Of a stretch of DNA of 64,000 bases, positions 26,280-35,806 are shown piece by piece. The notes beneath the pieces are model-generated. The model ran no database searches. It was given only the letters and a program-made list of their open reading frames with translations, and had not been told where the DNA came from. The stretch comes from PALSA-612 sp963765295 (GTDB lineage Bacteria > Actinomycetota > Thermoleophilia > Gaiellales > Gaiellaceae), in the NCBI GenBank assembly GCA_963765295.1, contig CAVXVO010000007.1:124001-188000 (forward strand). Direction: 5' to 3'. The first letter of the stretch is position 1. The number at the start of each line of letters is the position of its first letter. The position numbers and the translations under genes are program-made.

Positions 26280-27230
26280 GTGCACCGCTCGAACGACGCC
26301 ATCGTCACGCACGCCCCTCCGAGCCTGCAGACTCGGGCCCGGGAGTTTCACCGCAAGGGCGTGGCCACGACCTACAAGCTTCACGACCGCTACCTCTCGA
26401 ACAGGCGGTCCCGGTCGCTGTTCGCGGGGAACCGCCCGTCGATCGACCAGACACAGCTCCGTGTCGTCCAGGAGCTCGACGATGTGGGCTACTCGCTCCT
26501 GACGGCCGAGGAGCTGTTCTCGGCGGAGACGTGGCAGGCGGTCCAGGACGAGGGCGCGGAGTTCATTCGGGCGACCGAGCAGGGGCTCGAGGGCGACGGC
26601 GAGCTGCGAAAGCGAGAAGGCAAGGACTTCCTCGTCCGCAAGTACGACGTCGGCGGTGTGGTGGGGCTCGACAACCCCTGGCTCTCGGCCTGTCTCTCCC
26701 GTCGGCTGCTCGACATCGCCAACCAGTACCTCCAGCTCTGGTCGAAGCTCGAGTACCTCGATCTGTGGTACTCGCTCCCGGTCGGCGAGAGCGCCGAGCG
26801 GAAGGCGTCTCAGATCTGGCACCGCGACTTCGACGACAGCCACCTGCTGAAGGTGTTCCTCTACCTGAGCGACGTCGACGTGCGGTCGGGGCCGTTCGAG
26901 TACGTCCCCGGCAGCCAGCCCGGAGGCCGGTACGGAGGCGTGCATCCGTGGCAGCCGATGGGGGTCGGCCGGATCTCCGACAAGGAGCTCGCGAAGCACG
27001 TGCAGACCGACGCCGTGCGCACGTTCACGGCGCCGAAAGGGACGCTCATCTTCTGCAACACGAGCGGGCTCCACCGAGGAGGGTTCGCCGAGGCCAACCC
27101 GCGCGTCCTCGCTGCCGTCACGTACTGCTCGCCGGCCTCGCTCCACTCGCTGACCAGGCGCAATTACTCGCTCGCGCCGGGCACCGACACGCAGTCGCTC
27201 GATCCGGTCGTCCGCTACGCGCTCGGCTGA
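26280..27230 (+). CDS. Phytanoyl-CoA dioxygenase (PhyH) family protein
   Basis: A 316-residue Fe(II)/2-oxoglutarate oxygenase of the PhyH family. The facial triad is visible: IWHRDFDD near residue 181 supplies His and Asp, and GLHRGG near residue 266 supplies the distal His, with the 2-oxoglutarate-binding Arg just after it. FEYVPGSQPGG is the conserved block between them. It would hydroxylate or otherwise oxidise a small substrate or lipid-linked sugar. In glycan loci such enzymes are seen but rarely characterised. Monocistronic with its own -10 box; its 3' end overlaps the convergent GT4 by 16 bases. Confidence 0.82.
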   Translation: MHRSNDAIVTHAPPSLQTRAREFHRKGVATTYKLHDRYLSNRRSRSLFAGNRPSIDQTQLRVVQELDDVGYSLLTAEELFSAETWQAVQDEGAEFIRATEQGLEGDGELRKREGKDFLVRKYDVGGVVGLDNPWLSACLSRRLLDIANQYLQLWSKLEYLDLWYSLPVGESAERKASQIWHRDFDDSHLLKVFLYLSDVDVRSGPFEYVPGSQPGGRYGGVHPWQPMGVGRISDKELAKHVQTDAVRTFTAPKGTLIFCNTSGLHRGGFAEANPRVLAAVTYCSPASLHSLTRRNYSLAPGTDTQSLDPVVRYALG

Positions 27231-28178
27231 GCGCCGGGTACCAGGCTCTCGATCAGCTCGCCGTACTCGGCACACATCGTGTCGCCGGACGGCGCCTGCG
27301 CGAGCACCTTCTCCCGCAGTTCGGTGTACCGCCCGCGCATCTCGGCGATCGCGCCGGCAACGTCGTCGCGGTACCCGATCCCGTAGCGGCTCGCCGTCTC
27401 CACGATCCCGCCGCCGTCCTCGTGGTACAGGACCGGGAGCCCGCACTGGGCGCCCTCGACATGGTGCATTCCGCCCGGCTCGAAGCGCGACGCCGTCAGG
27501 TAGACGTGGCAGCTGCGGAGCAGGCCGGCCAGGTCGGTGCCGGTGGTGGGCGCGAACGTCCGTGCCGCCTGCCACTCGCAGTACCTCGGCCAGCGCCCGA
27601 TCACCCACAGCTCGACCCCGTTGAGCTCACCGCTCGCGATCAGCCGGTCGACCTCCTGGTAGACGTCGAAGCCCTTCATCGGGTTGTCCGACCAGTGATG
27701 GGTGACGAGCCGCATGGCCTCGCCCGGCTCGAAGGTCGCGCTGCCCGCCGGATGGAAGATCGCCGGGTCGGCTCCGTTGTGGATCACGGAATACGGGCGC
27801 GACAGGTCGAACCAGCGCTCCGCGTGGTAGTCGCGCAGCCACGCCGAGATGAAGACGGTGTGATCCGCGACCCGGTTCGCATCGGCCAGGAGGGCATCGA
27901 TCTCGTTCGTGCCCTTGCGAAGGTCGCACTCGTTGATCCGGTGCAGGACGCGGGTTCCGGTACGAGCGCTTCCTGTGGCGCGCGATCTCACGTGCGCCGA
28001 AGCCGACGTTGCCGCCGACGCGCGGGTCGACGAGGACGACGCAGGCCGGCTCTCCGCGGAGATCGAAGCCCACGTCGTGGCCGCCGTCGGACAGGCGGCG
28101 GACCATCTGGGACAGCCACCAGTTTCCCCCGCCCCACGGCTCGTCGAGCGGGCGCATGTTGAAGGCGATCCGGGCCAC
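27215..28178 (-). CDS. Glycosyltransferase family 4-like, frameshifted
   Basis: The N-terminal frame reads ARIAFNMRPLDEPWGGGNWWL and VGFGAREIARHRKRSY. The C-terminal frame continues TRVLHRINECDLRKG, VFISAWLRDYHAERWF, SVIHNGADPAIFHP and FEPGGMHHVEGAQCGLPVLYHEDGG, which carries the donor-binding EX7E-type motif. Removing one C near 27960 joins them into about 320 residues. The start is a GTG 7 bases after a TAGGCT box. Similar to GT4 proteins that read a host-conserved NGAD element. Confidence 0.78.
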
Positions 28179-28185
28179 AGGCTGC

Positions 28186-28191
28186 AGCCTA
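28186..28191 (-). promoter_or_regulatory. -10 box (TAGGCT), leaderless start
   Basis: TAGGCT on the minus strand lies exactly 7 bases before the GTG at 28178. Confidence 0.55.
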
Positions 28192-28206
28192 GACCCGGGC
28201 GCCCAC

Positions 28207-28212
28207 TATCAT
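28207..28212 (+). promoter_or_regulatory. -10 box (TATCAT), leaderless start
   Basis: TATCAT lies exactly 7 bases before the GTG at 28220. It diverges from the box at 28186-28191, so two outward promoters share a 41-base gap. Confidence 0.55.
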
Positions 28213-28219
28213 CGCGCTC

Positions 28220-29017
28220 GTGCGCGCGACCCTCGTCCGGCTCGCCGAGCACGTCACGACGCTGCGGGGACGCATCGAGGCCGCCGGCGTCGAGCGGAGC
28301 TTCTTCATCTGCTCGACACCGCGCACCGGCTCGACCATGCTCGGCAATCTGCTCGCCGACACGGGCCTGGTCGGACGCGCGGGCGAGTACTTCGGCGAAT
28401 TCTTCCGCCGGGACGTCGTTCCCGGCCTCAGCCGGAGCCGCTTCGACGACTACCTCGTCGACTGCACCCGCCACGCGCGCGGCACCGGCACGCTCGGGAT
28501 CAAGCTCCACTGGGACCAGGTGGAGGTGTTCGTGTACCTGCTGCGCCTGCGGCGCGGGCTGGGCGGGCTCGACGACCGCGAGGTGATCGAGGCCGTGTTC
28601 CCGGCGCCGCGCTTCGTCTGGATGACGCGAGAGGACACGCTCGCGCAGGCCGTGTCCTGGTGGAAGGCGATCACGACCGGCAAGTGGACGGACGGCCGGC
28701 CTTTCACCGGCGAGCCGCGGTTCGACGCCGAGGGCATCGAAGGCCGCGTGCAGCGAATCGGAGAGCACAACACCGCCTGGCGTCACTGGTTCGAGGCGAA
28801 CGAGACCGACCCGCTGCACCTCACGTACGAGCAGCTCGCCGACGATCCGACGGGGACCACGCGCAGGGTGCTCGAGCTCGTCGGGGTGGACGTGCCGGGC
28901 GACTTCGCGGTCACCCCGGCGACGGAGCGACAGGCGGATGCCGTGAACGAGGACTGGATCCGCCGCTATCGCGAGCTCGCCGGGCGCTCCGGCTCCCAGG
29001 CGGCCTCGACGACGTAG
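28220..29017 (+). CDS. Stf0-type sulfotransferase
   Basis: A 265-residue protein of the Stf0 family, named after the mycobacterial trehalose 2-sulfotransferase. The PAPS loop is FFICSTPRTGSTMLGNLLADTG (Stf0 hallmark S-T-P-R-T-G-S-T) near residue 28, followed by GRAGEYF. LGIKLHWDQ and FVWMTREDTLAQAVSWWKA supply the 3'-phosphate site. LTYEQLADDPTGTTRRVLELVG is typical near the end. It would sulfate a sugar or glycolipid. Transcribed alone; its 3' end overlaps the antisense VOC gene by 52 bases. Confidence 0.87.
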   Translation: MRATLVRLAEHVTTLRGRIEAAGVERSFFICSTPRTGSTMLGNLLADTGLVGRAGEYFGEFFRRDVVPGLSRSRFDDYLVDCTRHARGTGTLGIKLHWDQVEVFVYLLRLRRGLGGLDDREVIEAVFPAPRFVWMTREDTLAQAVSWWKAITTGKWTDGRPFTGEPRFDAEGIEGRVQRIGEHNTAWRHWFEANETDPLHLTYEQLADDPTGTTRRVLELVGVDVPGDFAVTPATERQADAVNEDWIRRYRELAGRSGSQAASTT

Positions 29018-29337
29018 CCGTCGGGATCGCGGCACTTCACGCTCACGTACTCGGGCTCGTCCCACTGCTCCACGATCGGCACGCCGTCTGCAAGCAGCCG
29101 GTCTCGGAAGGCGCGGACCGCGTGGGGGCTCGGCATGTGCACGCCGAAGTGCAGGAACTCCGGCAGGTTGACCGGCTCGTCCGTCGGTCCGAGCGCGAGC
29201 GAGAAGCCGGCGTCGTCATAGAGCATCAGCACGCCTCCGTCGTAGCGCCGCGCAGGCCTGGCGCCGAAGCCGAAGTACGTCTCGTGGAAGCGGCGTGACC
29301 GCTCCTGGTCCGTGACGGCGAGCGCGAGATGTCTCAT
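28966..29337 (-). CDS. VOC (glyoxalase/bleomycin resistance fold) family protein
   Basis: A 123-residue protein with two beta-alpha-beta-beta-beta halves. MRHLALAVTDQERSRRFHETYFGF is the first strand with a metal-site His3, FLHFGVHMPSPHAVRAF opens the second half with a further His, and RDPDGYVVEAAW gives the last-strand Glu. That is the standard metal site of glyoxalase-like enzymes. Possible roles include a lyase, an isomerase or a resistance protein. The ATG lies 7 bases after a TAACAA box. It is unrelated in theme to the glycan genes around it. Confidence 0.8.
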   Translation of the reverse strand: MRHLALAVTDQERSRRFHETYFGFGARPARRYDGGVLMLYDDAGFSLALGPTDEPVNLPEFLHFGVHMPSPHAVRAFRDRLLADGVPIVEQWDEPEYVSVKCRDPDGYVVEAAWEPERPASSR

Positions 29338-29344
29338 TCCGCAA

Positions 29345-29350
29345 TTGTTA
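29345..29350 (-). promoter_or_regulatory. -10 box (TAACAA)
   Basis: TAACAA on the minus strand lies exactly 7 bases before the ATG at 29337, in an AT-rich patch. Its last base is A rather than the usual T. Confidence 0.4.
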
Positions 29351-29376
29351 ACCGACGCCCGCGACACTATTCCACC

Positions 29377-30496
29377 GTGGCGGCGACCACACCTATCCGG
29401 CTCGTCGGCTCACCGCTCCGCGGGCTCGCGATCGGCCTGCGGATGCAGATCGTGGGCTGCGCACTCGCGGCTGTTCGTGGCCGGGGACGGCAACGAGTGG
29501 GCGATCGCGGACGACGCCGCGGAGCTCACGCGGCTCGCACGGAGCCTCGGCATCCGCGTCGGCCCCGAACGCTGGATCGCCCGGGTCCGTAACCAGTCCG
29601 TCTTCCACACGAGCCAGTTCACGCTGATCGGCCTGCCGTTCGAGCGGAACGGCAACCGCCTCGGCGTCGCCTACCTCCACGGCCGCCCCGGAACGGCGGG
29701 CATGCCGGATTTCGACACCTGCTACGAGACGGTCTGCCGCCGCCACGAGGAGCTCGACCGCGTGCAGGTCTCGAATCGGGCGATGGAAGACCTCGTGCTC
29801 GGGACCGGGATCGCGCCCGAGAAGGTGTTCCGGATCCCGATCGGCGTCGACCCCGTGCGCTTCCACCTGCGCGACGCGGCCGCGCGCGCCGAGGCGAGGC
29901 GCGAGCTCGGGCTGCCCGGGACGGCCTTCGTCGTCGGCTCGTTCCAGAAGGACGGCGTCGGCTGGGGAGACGGGCTCGAGCCGAAGCTGATCAAGGGGCC
30001 GGACGTGCTCCTCGACGTCGCCGGCCGGCTCGCACGCGAGGTGCCGGAGCTGCACCTCCTGCTCACCGGCCCCGCCCGCGGGTACGTCGCGGCCGGGCTC
30101 GAGCGGCTCGGCGTCGGGCACACTCACGTGCTCCTGCCCGACCTCGACGCCGTCGCGCGTGCGTACCGCGCGATCGACCTCTGCCTCGTCACCTCGCGGG
30201 ACGAGGGCGGCCCGAAGGCCGTGCTGGAGTCGATGGCGACCGGCGTGCCGCTCGTGACGACCCGCGTCGGCCAGGCGGCCGACCTCGTCCGCGACGGCGA
30301 GAACGGCTGGCTCTGCGACGTCGAGGACGCCGAGGGGCTCGCTGCCGCCGCGGCCGCTGTCGCTCGCGCCCCCGCCGCCGAGCTCGGGCGGGTCGCCGCG
30401 GCCGCGCGGGAGACGGCGGAGGCGTGCTCGTGGGACGCGCTCCGCCCGCGCTGGCACGACCTGTTCACGGGGTTCGTCGCGATGGAGGAGCCGTGA
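29377..30496 (+). CDS. Glycosyltransferase family 4, frameshifted near N-terminus
   Basis: The GTG at 29377 begins TTPIRLVGSPLRGLAIGLRMQ. After one extra base near 29463 the frame continues SRLFVAGDGNEWAIADD through to the end, giving about 372 residues. VSNRAMEDLVLGTG and IPIGVDPVRFHL mark the domain junction, FVVGSFQKDGVGWGDG opens the donor half, and SRDEGGPKAVLESMATGVPLVTTRVG holds the EX7E motif. It is the first of four consecutive overlapping glycosyltransferase genes (to 33773). Confidence 0.82.
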
Positions 30497-31512
30497 GACG
30501 GCTGACGCGGGCGGCGATCGGACTGTCCCGGCCGGCCCGCGACGAGATCGCCGTCTTCTACGGCCACCGGCGCCTGCCGGCCCCGGGCGACCCGGTCGAG
30601 GGCGGGATGGTCAAGTTCCAGCGCCTGCAGGCGGTCTTCCCGAACCGGACGCGCGACTTCAACCTCCTCTACCTCGGCTCGAGCTCGCTCCCGGCCGACG
30701 AGCAGGACGTGATCCGGCTCGCGGAGCGCCGCGGAGCGCCGCTCGTCGTCAACCAGAACGGGGTCGCCTATCCCGGCTGGGCCGGCGAGCGGACTGACGA
30801 GCTGAACGCGCGGCTCCGCCACGTTGTCCAGCGCGCCCGGCACGTCGTCTACCAGAGCGCGTTCTGCAAGCTCGCCGCCGACCGCTATCTGGGCGAGCCG
30901 CCTGGGAGCTGGGAGATCCTGCACAACGCCGTCGACACGACCGTCTTCACGCCGGCGCCCGAGCCGCCACGGGGAGGCGCCGTCCTCCTGCTCGCGGGCG
31001 ACCAGACCGCCTCCTACCGGCTCGAGACGGCATTGCGCACGCTCGCGCTGCTGCCTGACGCGCGGCTGCTCGTGACCGGCACCGTCTTCGACAGCGGTCG
31101 GCAGCTCGCCGACGAGCTCGGCCTGTCGGAACGTGTCCTCTTCACCGGGCGATACGCCCAGAGGGAAGCGCCGTCCATCTACCGGCGCGCGCATCTGCTG
31201 CTGCATCCGAAGGTGAACGACCCCTGCCCCAATGTGGTGCTCGAGGCGCTCGCGTCGGGCCTGCCGGTCGTCCACTCGCAGAGCGGCGGCACCCCCGAGC
31301 TGGTCGGGGATGCGGGCATCGGGATCGGCTCGGACACGACCTGGGAGCTCGACGTCCCGCCCTCGCCCGAGTTGCTCGCCGCGGCGATCGAGCACGTCCT
31401 CGAACGGCTCGGCGAGTTGCGTGCGGAGGCTCGCGCCCGGGCCGAGCGCTTCGACTTCGCACCCTGGGTCGAGCGCCACCGCGAGCTGTTCGGAGAGCTG
31501 GTGGGCCTGTGA
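30493..31512 (+). CDS. Glycosyltransferase family 4
   Basis: A 339-residue GT-B enzyme starting at a GTG in a GTGA overlap. LLYLGSSSLPADEQDVIRLAERRG and VVNQNGVAYPGW are in the acceptor half, and ILHNAVDTTVFTP marks the junction. LLLAGDQTASYRLETAL opens the donor half, and PKVNDPCPNVVLEALASGLPVVHSQSGG holds the EX7E-like region, with Asn-Asp replacing the first Glu context. The stop overlaps the GTG of the following GT2. Confidence 0.85.
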   Translation: MRRLTRAAIGLSRPARDEIAVFYGHRRLPAPGDPVEGGMVKFQRLQAVFPNRTRDFNLLYLGSSSLPADEQDVIRLAERRGAPLVVNQNGVAYPGWAGERTDELNARLRHVVQRARHVVYQSAFCKLAADRYLGEPPGSWEILHNAVDTTVFTPAPEPPRGGAVLLLAGDQTASYRLETALRTLALLPDARLLVTGTVFDSGRQLADELGLSERVLFTGRYAQREAPSIYRRAHLLLHPKVNDPCPNVVLEALASGLPVVHSQSGGTPELVGDAGIGIGSDTTWELDVPPSPELLAAAIEHVLERLGELRAEARARAERFDFAPWVERHRELFGELVGL

Positions 31513-32486
31513 AGGTCAGTGTCGTCATGCCGGTCCGGGACGGTGAGCGCTTCGTGGCCGAGGCCGTCGAGAGCGTGCTCGGGCAGACGCTTGCCGAGCT
31601 GGAGCTGATCGTCGTCGACGACGGCTCCACGGACTCGACGCCGACGCTGCTCGCCGAACAGGCTCGCCGCGACGCGCGCGTCCGGGTGCTGACGCAGGCG
31701 CCGGGCGGTCTGACGGCTGCGCTCAACGCCGGCTGCGCGCTTGCGCGGGCGCCTGTGATCGCGCGGATGGACGCGGACGACGTCGCGCTCGCCGATCGCC
31801 TCGAACGCCAGCTCGCCTTTCTCGAGGCGCACCCGGACGTCGCCGTCCTGGGAGGCGGCATCGTGCTCGTCGACGAGGACGGACGCGAGTTCGACCGCGA
31901 ACCGGGGCAGGTCGAGCCCGTCCTCTCCGAGCGGAACGCGCTCGTGCACGGCACGGTGGTCATGCGCACCGACGCCTTTCGCGCGCTCGGGGGCTACCGG
32001 CTCGACCAGTCCGAGGACTACGACCTATGGCTGCGCGTCGAAGAGCGGCACCGCGTCGCCGCGCTCGCCGAGCCGGTGATCCGCTACCGCTTCCATCCCG
32101 GGCAGTTCTCGGTGACGAAGCTCGAGCGGCAGGCGCTCGGCGCGCTCTGCGTGCGCGCCGCCGCGCGGGAGCGCCGGGCTGGCCGTCCGGATCCCCTCGC
32201 CGGCGTCGAGCGGCTCGACGCGGCCGTGGCGGAGCGGTTGGGCGTCTCGCGCGAGGAGATCGACCGCGACGTGGTCGTCGACGCGGTGCAGTGGTCGGCG
32301 ACGCTCCGGCGAGTCGGGCGCGACGATGAGGCGGAAGCGCTGCTCGACACGGCCGCGGCGGTTCCCGGCGCACCGTCGCGCAGGTCGCTCGCGCGCCGGG
32401 CCAGGTTGCTGCTGCTCAAGCGCGCTGCCCGGCACGGCCGCGTACGGGAGTCGGCGCGCCAGCTCGTGGGCTGGGCGCGGCCGTGA
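31509..32486 (+). CDS. Glycosyltransferase family 2
   Basis: A 325-residue protein. The first 220 residues are a typical GT-A domain: VSVVMPVRDGERFVAEAVESVL, LELIVVDDGSTDSTPTLL, VIARMDADDVALADRLERQL (DXD as DADD) and DQSEDYDLWLRVEE with the ED catalytic pair. The last 100 residues are helical and Arg-rich without a known domain. Coupled by 4-base overlaps to the GT4 genes on both sides. Confidence 0.88.
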   Translation: MKVSVVMPVRDGERFVAEAVESVLGQTLAELELIVVDDGSTDSTPTLLAEQARRDARVRVLTQAPGGLTAALNAGCALARAPVIARMDADDVALADRLERQLAFLEAHPDVAVLGGGIVLVDEDGREFDREPGQVEPVLSERNALVHGTVVMRTDAFRALGGYRLDQSEDYDLWLRVEERHRVAALAEPVIRYRFHPGQFSVTKLERQALGALCVRAAARERRAGRPDPLAGVERLDAAVAERLGVSREEIDRDVVVDAVQWSATLRRVGRDDEAEALLDTAAAVPGAPSRRSLARRARLLLLKRAARHGRVRESARQLVGWARP

Positions 32487-33773
32487 AGATCCTGCAGGTC
32501 TCGACCGCCGACCGGGGCGGCGGCGCGGAGACCGTTGCGCTCTCGCTCCACCGCGCGCTGCGGGCGCGGGGGCACGATGCTCGGCTCGCCGTCGGCTATC
32601 GCCGGACGTCCGAGGAGGGCGTGCTCGAGATCGCCGGGGCCGGATCGCGGCGCGGGCGGGCGCTTACCCATCCAGGCGTCGTGCTCGACGCACTGCGCGG
32701 CCACGAGGACTTTCGTTTCCCTGCTTCTCGACGGCTGCTCGACCTCCCGCCGGGCCCGCCGGATGTCGTGCACGTCCACAACCTCCACGGCGGCTACTTC
32801 GACCTGCGCGCGCTTCCGGTACTCGGGCGACGTGCACGCCTCGTCGCGACGTTGCACGACGCCTGGCTCCTCACCGGGCACTGTGCGCACCCGCTCGACT
32901 CGGACGGCTGGCTGCGCGGCTGCGGCGACTGTCCGCATCTCGACACGTATCCGGCGCTCCGCCGGGACGGAACGGCGTTCAACCTGGCGCGGAAGCGCTC
33001 GATCTACGAGGGGTTGCAGCTCGCGGTCGTGACGCCGTCGCGCTGGCTGATGGACATGGTCGAGCGCTCGGTTCTCGCGCCGGCGGCGGTGCGGCGGAAG
33101 GTGATCCCGAACGGCGTCGACGTGGACGTGTTCCGGCCCGGCGACCGGGCGGAGTCGCGGCGGAAGCTCGGCGTCGACGGTGACGCGGCGCTGGTCGTCT
33201 TCGCCGCGCAGGGCGGGCGCGCGAACGAGTTCAAGGACTTCCCCACGTTGCGCGCGGCGCTCGGGCGACTGGGGGTGCCGGTCGTGGCGGTCGGCTCTCG
33301 GCGATCCCGCGCCGGGAGAGGAGCAGGTCGGGCGCGCGACGATCAGGTCCGGCGGCCAGGTGTCGCCGGCGGAGGTCGCGCGCTGGCTGCAGGCGGCCGA
33401 CCTGTACGTCCATCCGTCCCGGGCGGACACGTTCCCGAGCGGCGTCCTCGAAGCGCTCGCGTGCGGGACGCCGGTCGTCGCGAGCCGCGTGGGCGGGATC
33501 CCGGAGCAGGTTCGCGACGAGACGGGGGTGCTCGTCGACCCGGGCGACCCGGCCGCGCTCGCGTCGGCGATCGAGTCGCTGCTCGCGGATCCGTCCCGGC
33601 GCGGGCAGATGAGCGCCGCCGCGGCCGAGGACGCGCGGACGAGGTTCTCGCTCGACCGCCAGGTCGACGCTTACGTCGCGCTGTACGGCGAACTCCTGGC
33701 CGCCGGAGCTCCGTCCGCCGGAGGCGAGGGTGTCGGCGAATCCCGTTCTTCGCCCCGGGTGGGAGGGGGTTAG
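32483..33773 (+). CDS. Glycosyltransferase family 4, frameshifted in donor half
   Basis: The first frame reads ILQVSTADRGGGAETVALSL, VVHVHNLHGGYFDLRAL, ATLHDAWLLTGHCAHP with a Cys cluster (CGDCPH), and VIPNGVDVDVFRPGDRAESR. After one extra base near 33297 the second frame continues ALGDPAPGEEQVG, ADLYVHPSRADTFPSGVLEALACG (EX7E) and VVASRVGGIPEQV. The repaired length is about 429 residues. The Cys cluster after HDAW is seen in the WcaC-like branch of GT4 enzymes. Last gene of the 29377-33773 operon. Confidence 0.83.
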
Positions 33774-33868
33774 GGATGGGAAATACCACGCCCGGCCGCT
33801 CGCAACTGTGACGATTCTGCGCCAATTCTCCGTGCTCGGCGCGAGGCGGAGCCCGCGCTGGAGCGGGC

Positions 33869-33874
33869 TAGGCT
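33869..33874 (+). promoter_or_regulatory. -10 box (TAGGCT), leaderless start
   Basis: TAGGCT lies exactly 7 bases before the GTG at 33882. The rest of the 33774-33881 gap shows no clear -35 box or terminator stem. Confidence 0.5.
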
Positions 33875-33881
33875 GCGCGGC

Positions 33882-34673
33882 GTGCTGACCGTCTTCTCGG
33901 TACCGAAGCCGTTCGTGGGCCGGATCGGCGAGATCCAGCGGCGTGCCCTCGCGAGCTGGGTCGCGCTCGCGCCTGACGTGCAGGTACTCGTCCTCGGCGA
34001 CGAGGACGGTGCGGGCGACGCGGCCGGCGAGGCCGGCGCCGAGCATGTGCCCGACCTCGCGCGTACCGAGCGCGGGACGCCGCGCCTCGACGCGGCGTTT
34101 GCGGCTGCGGACGCGGTCGCACGCCATCCGCTGCGCTGCTTCGTGAACGCGGACATCGTGCTCTTCGACGATCTGCTCGCCGCCGCGCGCACCGTCGCCG
34201 GTCACGCGGAGCGCTTCCTGATCGTCGGCCAGAGCCTCGACATCGACGAGCCGCGCGACCGCGCGGACGCGCTCGCGCGCGGCAAGCGGCGCGGCGCGGC
34301 CGCCCTCGACTACTTCGTCTTCCCTGCCGGCCTCTACCCGGACGTGCCGCCCTTCGCGATCGGGCGGGCGTGCTTCGACAACTGGCTCGTCTGGCGCGCG
34401 CGGCAGGACGCGATCGTGGTCGACGCCACCTCGGACGTCGTCGCCGCGCACCAGCGACACGACTACGCGCACGTCGAGGGCGGCAAATCCGAGGCGTACT
34501 ACGGCGAGGAGGCCGCGCACAACCTCGCGCTCGCCGGCGGGAAGAGCCGCCTGTACACGCTCCACGACGCGAGCCACGTGCTTCGGGGCGGACGGCTGCG
34601 CCGCAATCCGGGCGCCCCGCTTCGCTGGCGCGAGAACGTGCGCAAGGCGGCGTGGAAGCTGGGCGTCCGGTGA
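33882..34673 (+). CDS. Putative GT-A-like glycosyltransferase
   Basis: A 263-residue cytoplasmic protein. LTVFSVPKPFVGRIGEIQRRALASW and VQVLVLGDEDGAGD resemble the start of nucleotide-diphospho-sugar transferases, and CFVNADIVLFDDLLAAA (near residue 86) has a DXD-like element NAD-I. FVFPAGLYPDVPPFAIGRACFDNWLVW recalls a conserved block of uncharacterised polysaccharide-locus proteins. HQRHDYAHVEGGKSEAYYGEE follows. No precise family is assigned. GTG start after a TAGGCT box; its end overlaps the next GT4. Confidence 0.65.
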   Translation: MLTVFSVPKPFVGRIGEIQRRALASWVALAPDVQVLVLGDEDGAGDAAGEAGAEHVPDLARTERGTPRLDAAFAAADAVARHPLRCFVNADIVLFDDLLAAARTVAGHAERFLIVGQSLDIDEPRDRADALARGKRRGAAALDYFVFPAGLYPDVPPFAIGRACFDNWLVWRARQDAIVVDATSDVVAAHQRHDYAHVEGGKSEAYYGEEAAHNLALAGGKSRLYTLHDASHVLRGGRLRRNPGAPLRWRENVRKAAWKLGVR

Positions 34674-35806
34674 TCCGCGTCACGTTCGTCTCGCCCGAGC
34701 CGACCCCGTACAGGTCGCCGCTCCTCGACCGCGTGGCCGACGGCGACGGGATCGACCTGACCGTCGTGTACGCGGCGCGCACCGTCGCCGGGCGCACCTG
34801 GACGGTGGAACCGCGGCACCGCGCGGTCTTCCTGGACGGCGTCACGCTGCCCGGCCTGCGCGACGTGTTCCGCCACGACTATCCCGTGACGCCCGGCATC
34901 TTCGGCGCGCTCGCCCGAACGGCGCCGGACTGCGTGGTCGTGTCCGGCTGGAGCACGTTCGCGTCCCAGGCGGCGGTCGCCTGGTGCCGTGTCCGGCACG
35001 TGCCCTACGTCCTGCTCGTCGAGAGCCACGACGCCGGGCCGAAGCCGGGCTGGCGGCGCCGGGTCAAGGAGACGGTGGTGCCGACGGTCGTGAGCGGCGC
35101 GGCGAGCGTGCTGGTCACCGGCTCGCTCGCACGCGACTCCGTCGTCTCCCTCGGTGCCGAGCCGGAGCGCGTGCGGATCTTCGCGAACACGATCGACGTC
35201 GAGCGCTTCGGCGACACGGCCGACCGGCTCGCCGCTCGCCGGGACGAGCTCCGCGCCGGGTTGGACCTGTGTCCGGGCGATGTGGCCGTCGTCACGGTGG
35301 CGCGGCTGGCAGCAGAGAAGGGCATCGACGTCCTCCTGCGCGCGGCGGCCGTCGCCCGGCTGCCGGTGATCGTGGTCGGCGACGGGCCCGAGCGCACGCA
35401 TCTCGAGCAGCTCGCACGCGAGCTCGGCGTCCGTGCGACCTTCACCGGCGACCGGCCGATCGAGTCCGTCGTCGAGGCGTACGTGGCGGCGGACGTCTTC
35501 GCGCTCCTGTCCACTCACGAGCCCTGGGGTGTGGTCGTCAACGAGGCCGCCGCGTGCGGTCTCCCGCTCGTTCTCTCCGATCGTGTCGGCGCCGCACGCG
35601 ACCTGCTCCGCGTCGGCGAGAACGGTGTGCTCGTCCCGGCCGGCGACGCCGAGGCGGCGGCCGACGCGTTTGCCTCGCTCGCCTCCGACTCCGGAATCCG
35701 CGAGACCATGGGAGCACGGTCGCGCGAGCTCGTGCAGGGGTTCGGCTACGGCCCGTCCGTCGACAACCTGCTCGCCGCCGTGCGCGAGGCGACGGCCAGC
35801 CGGTAG
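34670..35806 (+). CDS. Glycosyltransferase family 4
   Basis: A 378-residue GT-B enzyme. VTFVSPEPTPYRSPLLDRV starts the acceptor half, IFANTIDVERFG marks the junction, and VAVVTVARLAAEKGIDVLLRAAAV and VIVVGDGPERTHLEQ belong to the donor half. THEPWGVVVNEAAACGLPLVLSDRVG carries the EX7E motif. Start GTG in a GTGA overlap with the preceding gene. Its last 61 bases overlap the opposing GT4 gene. Confidence 0.87.
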   Translation: MIRVTFVSPEPTPYRSPLLDRVADGDGIDLTVVYAARTVAGRTWTVEPRHRAVFLDGVTLPGLRDVFRHDYPVTPGIFGALARTAPDCVVVSGWSTFASQAAVAWCRVRHVPYVLLVESHDAGPKPGWRRRVKETVVPTVVSGAASVLVTGSLARDSVVSLGAEPERVRIFANTIDVERFGDTADRLAARRDELRAGLDLCPGDVAVVTVARLAAEKGIDVLLRAAAVARLPVIVVGDGPERTHLEQLARELGVRATFTGDRPIESVVEAYVAADVFALLSTHEPWGVVVNEAAACGLPLVLSDRVGAARDLLRVGENGVLVPAGDAEAAADAFASLASDSGIRETMGARSRELVQGFGYGPSVDNLLAAVREATASR

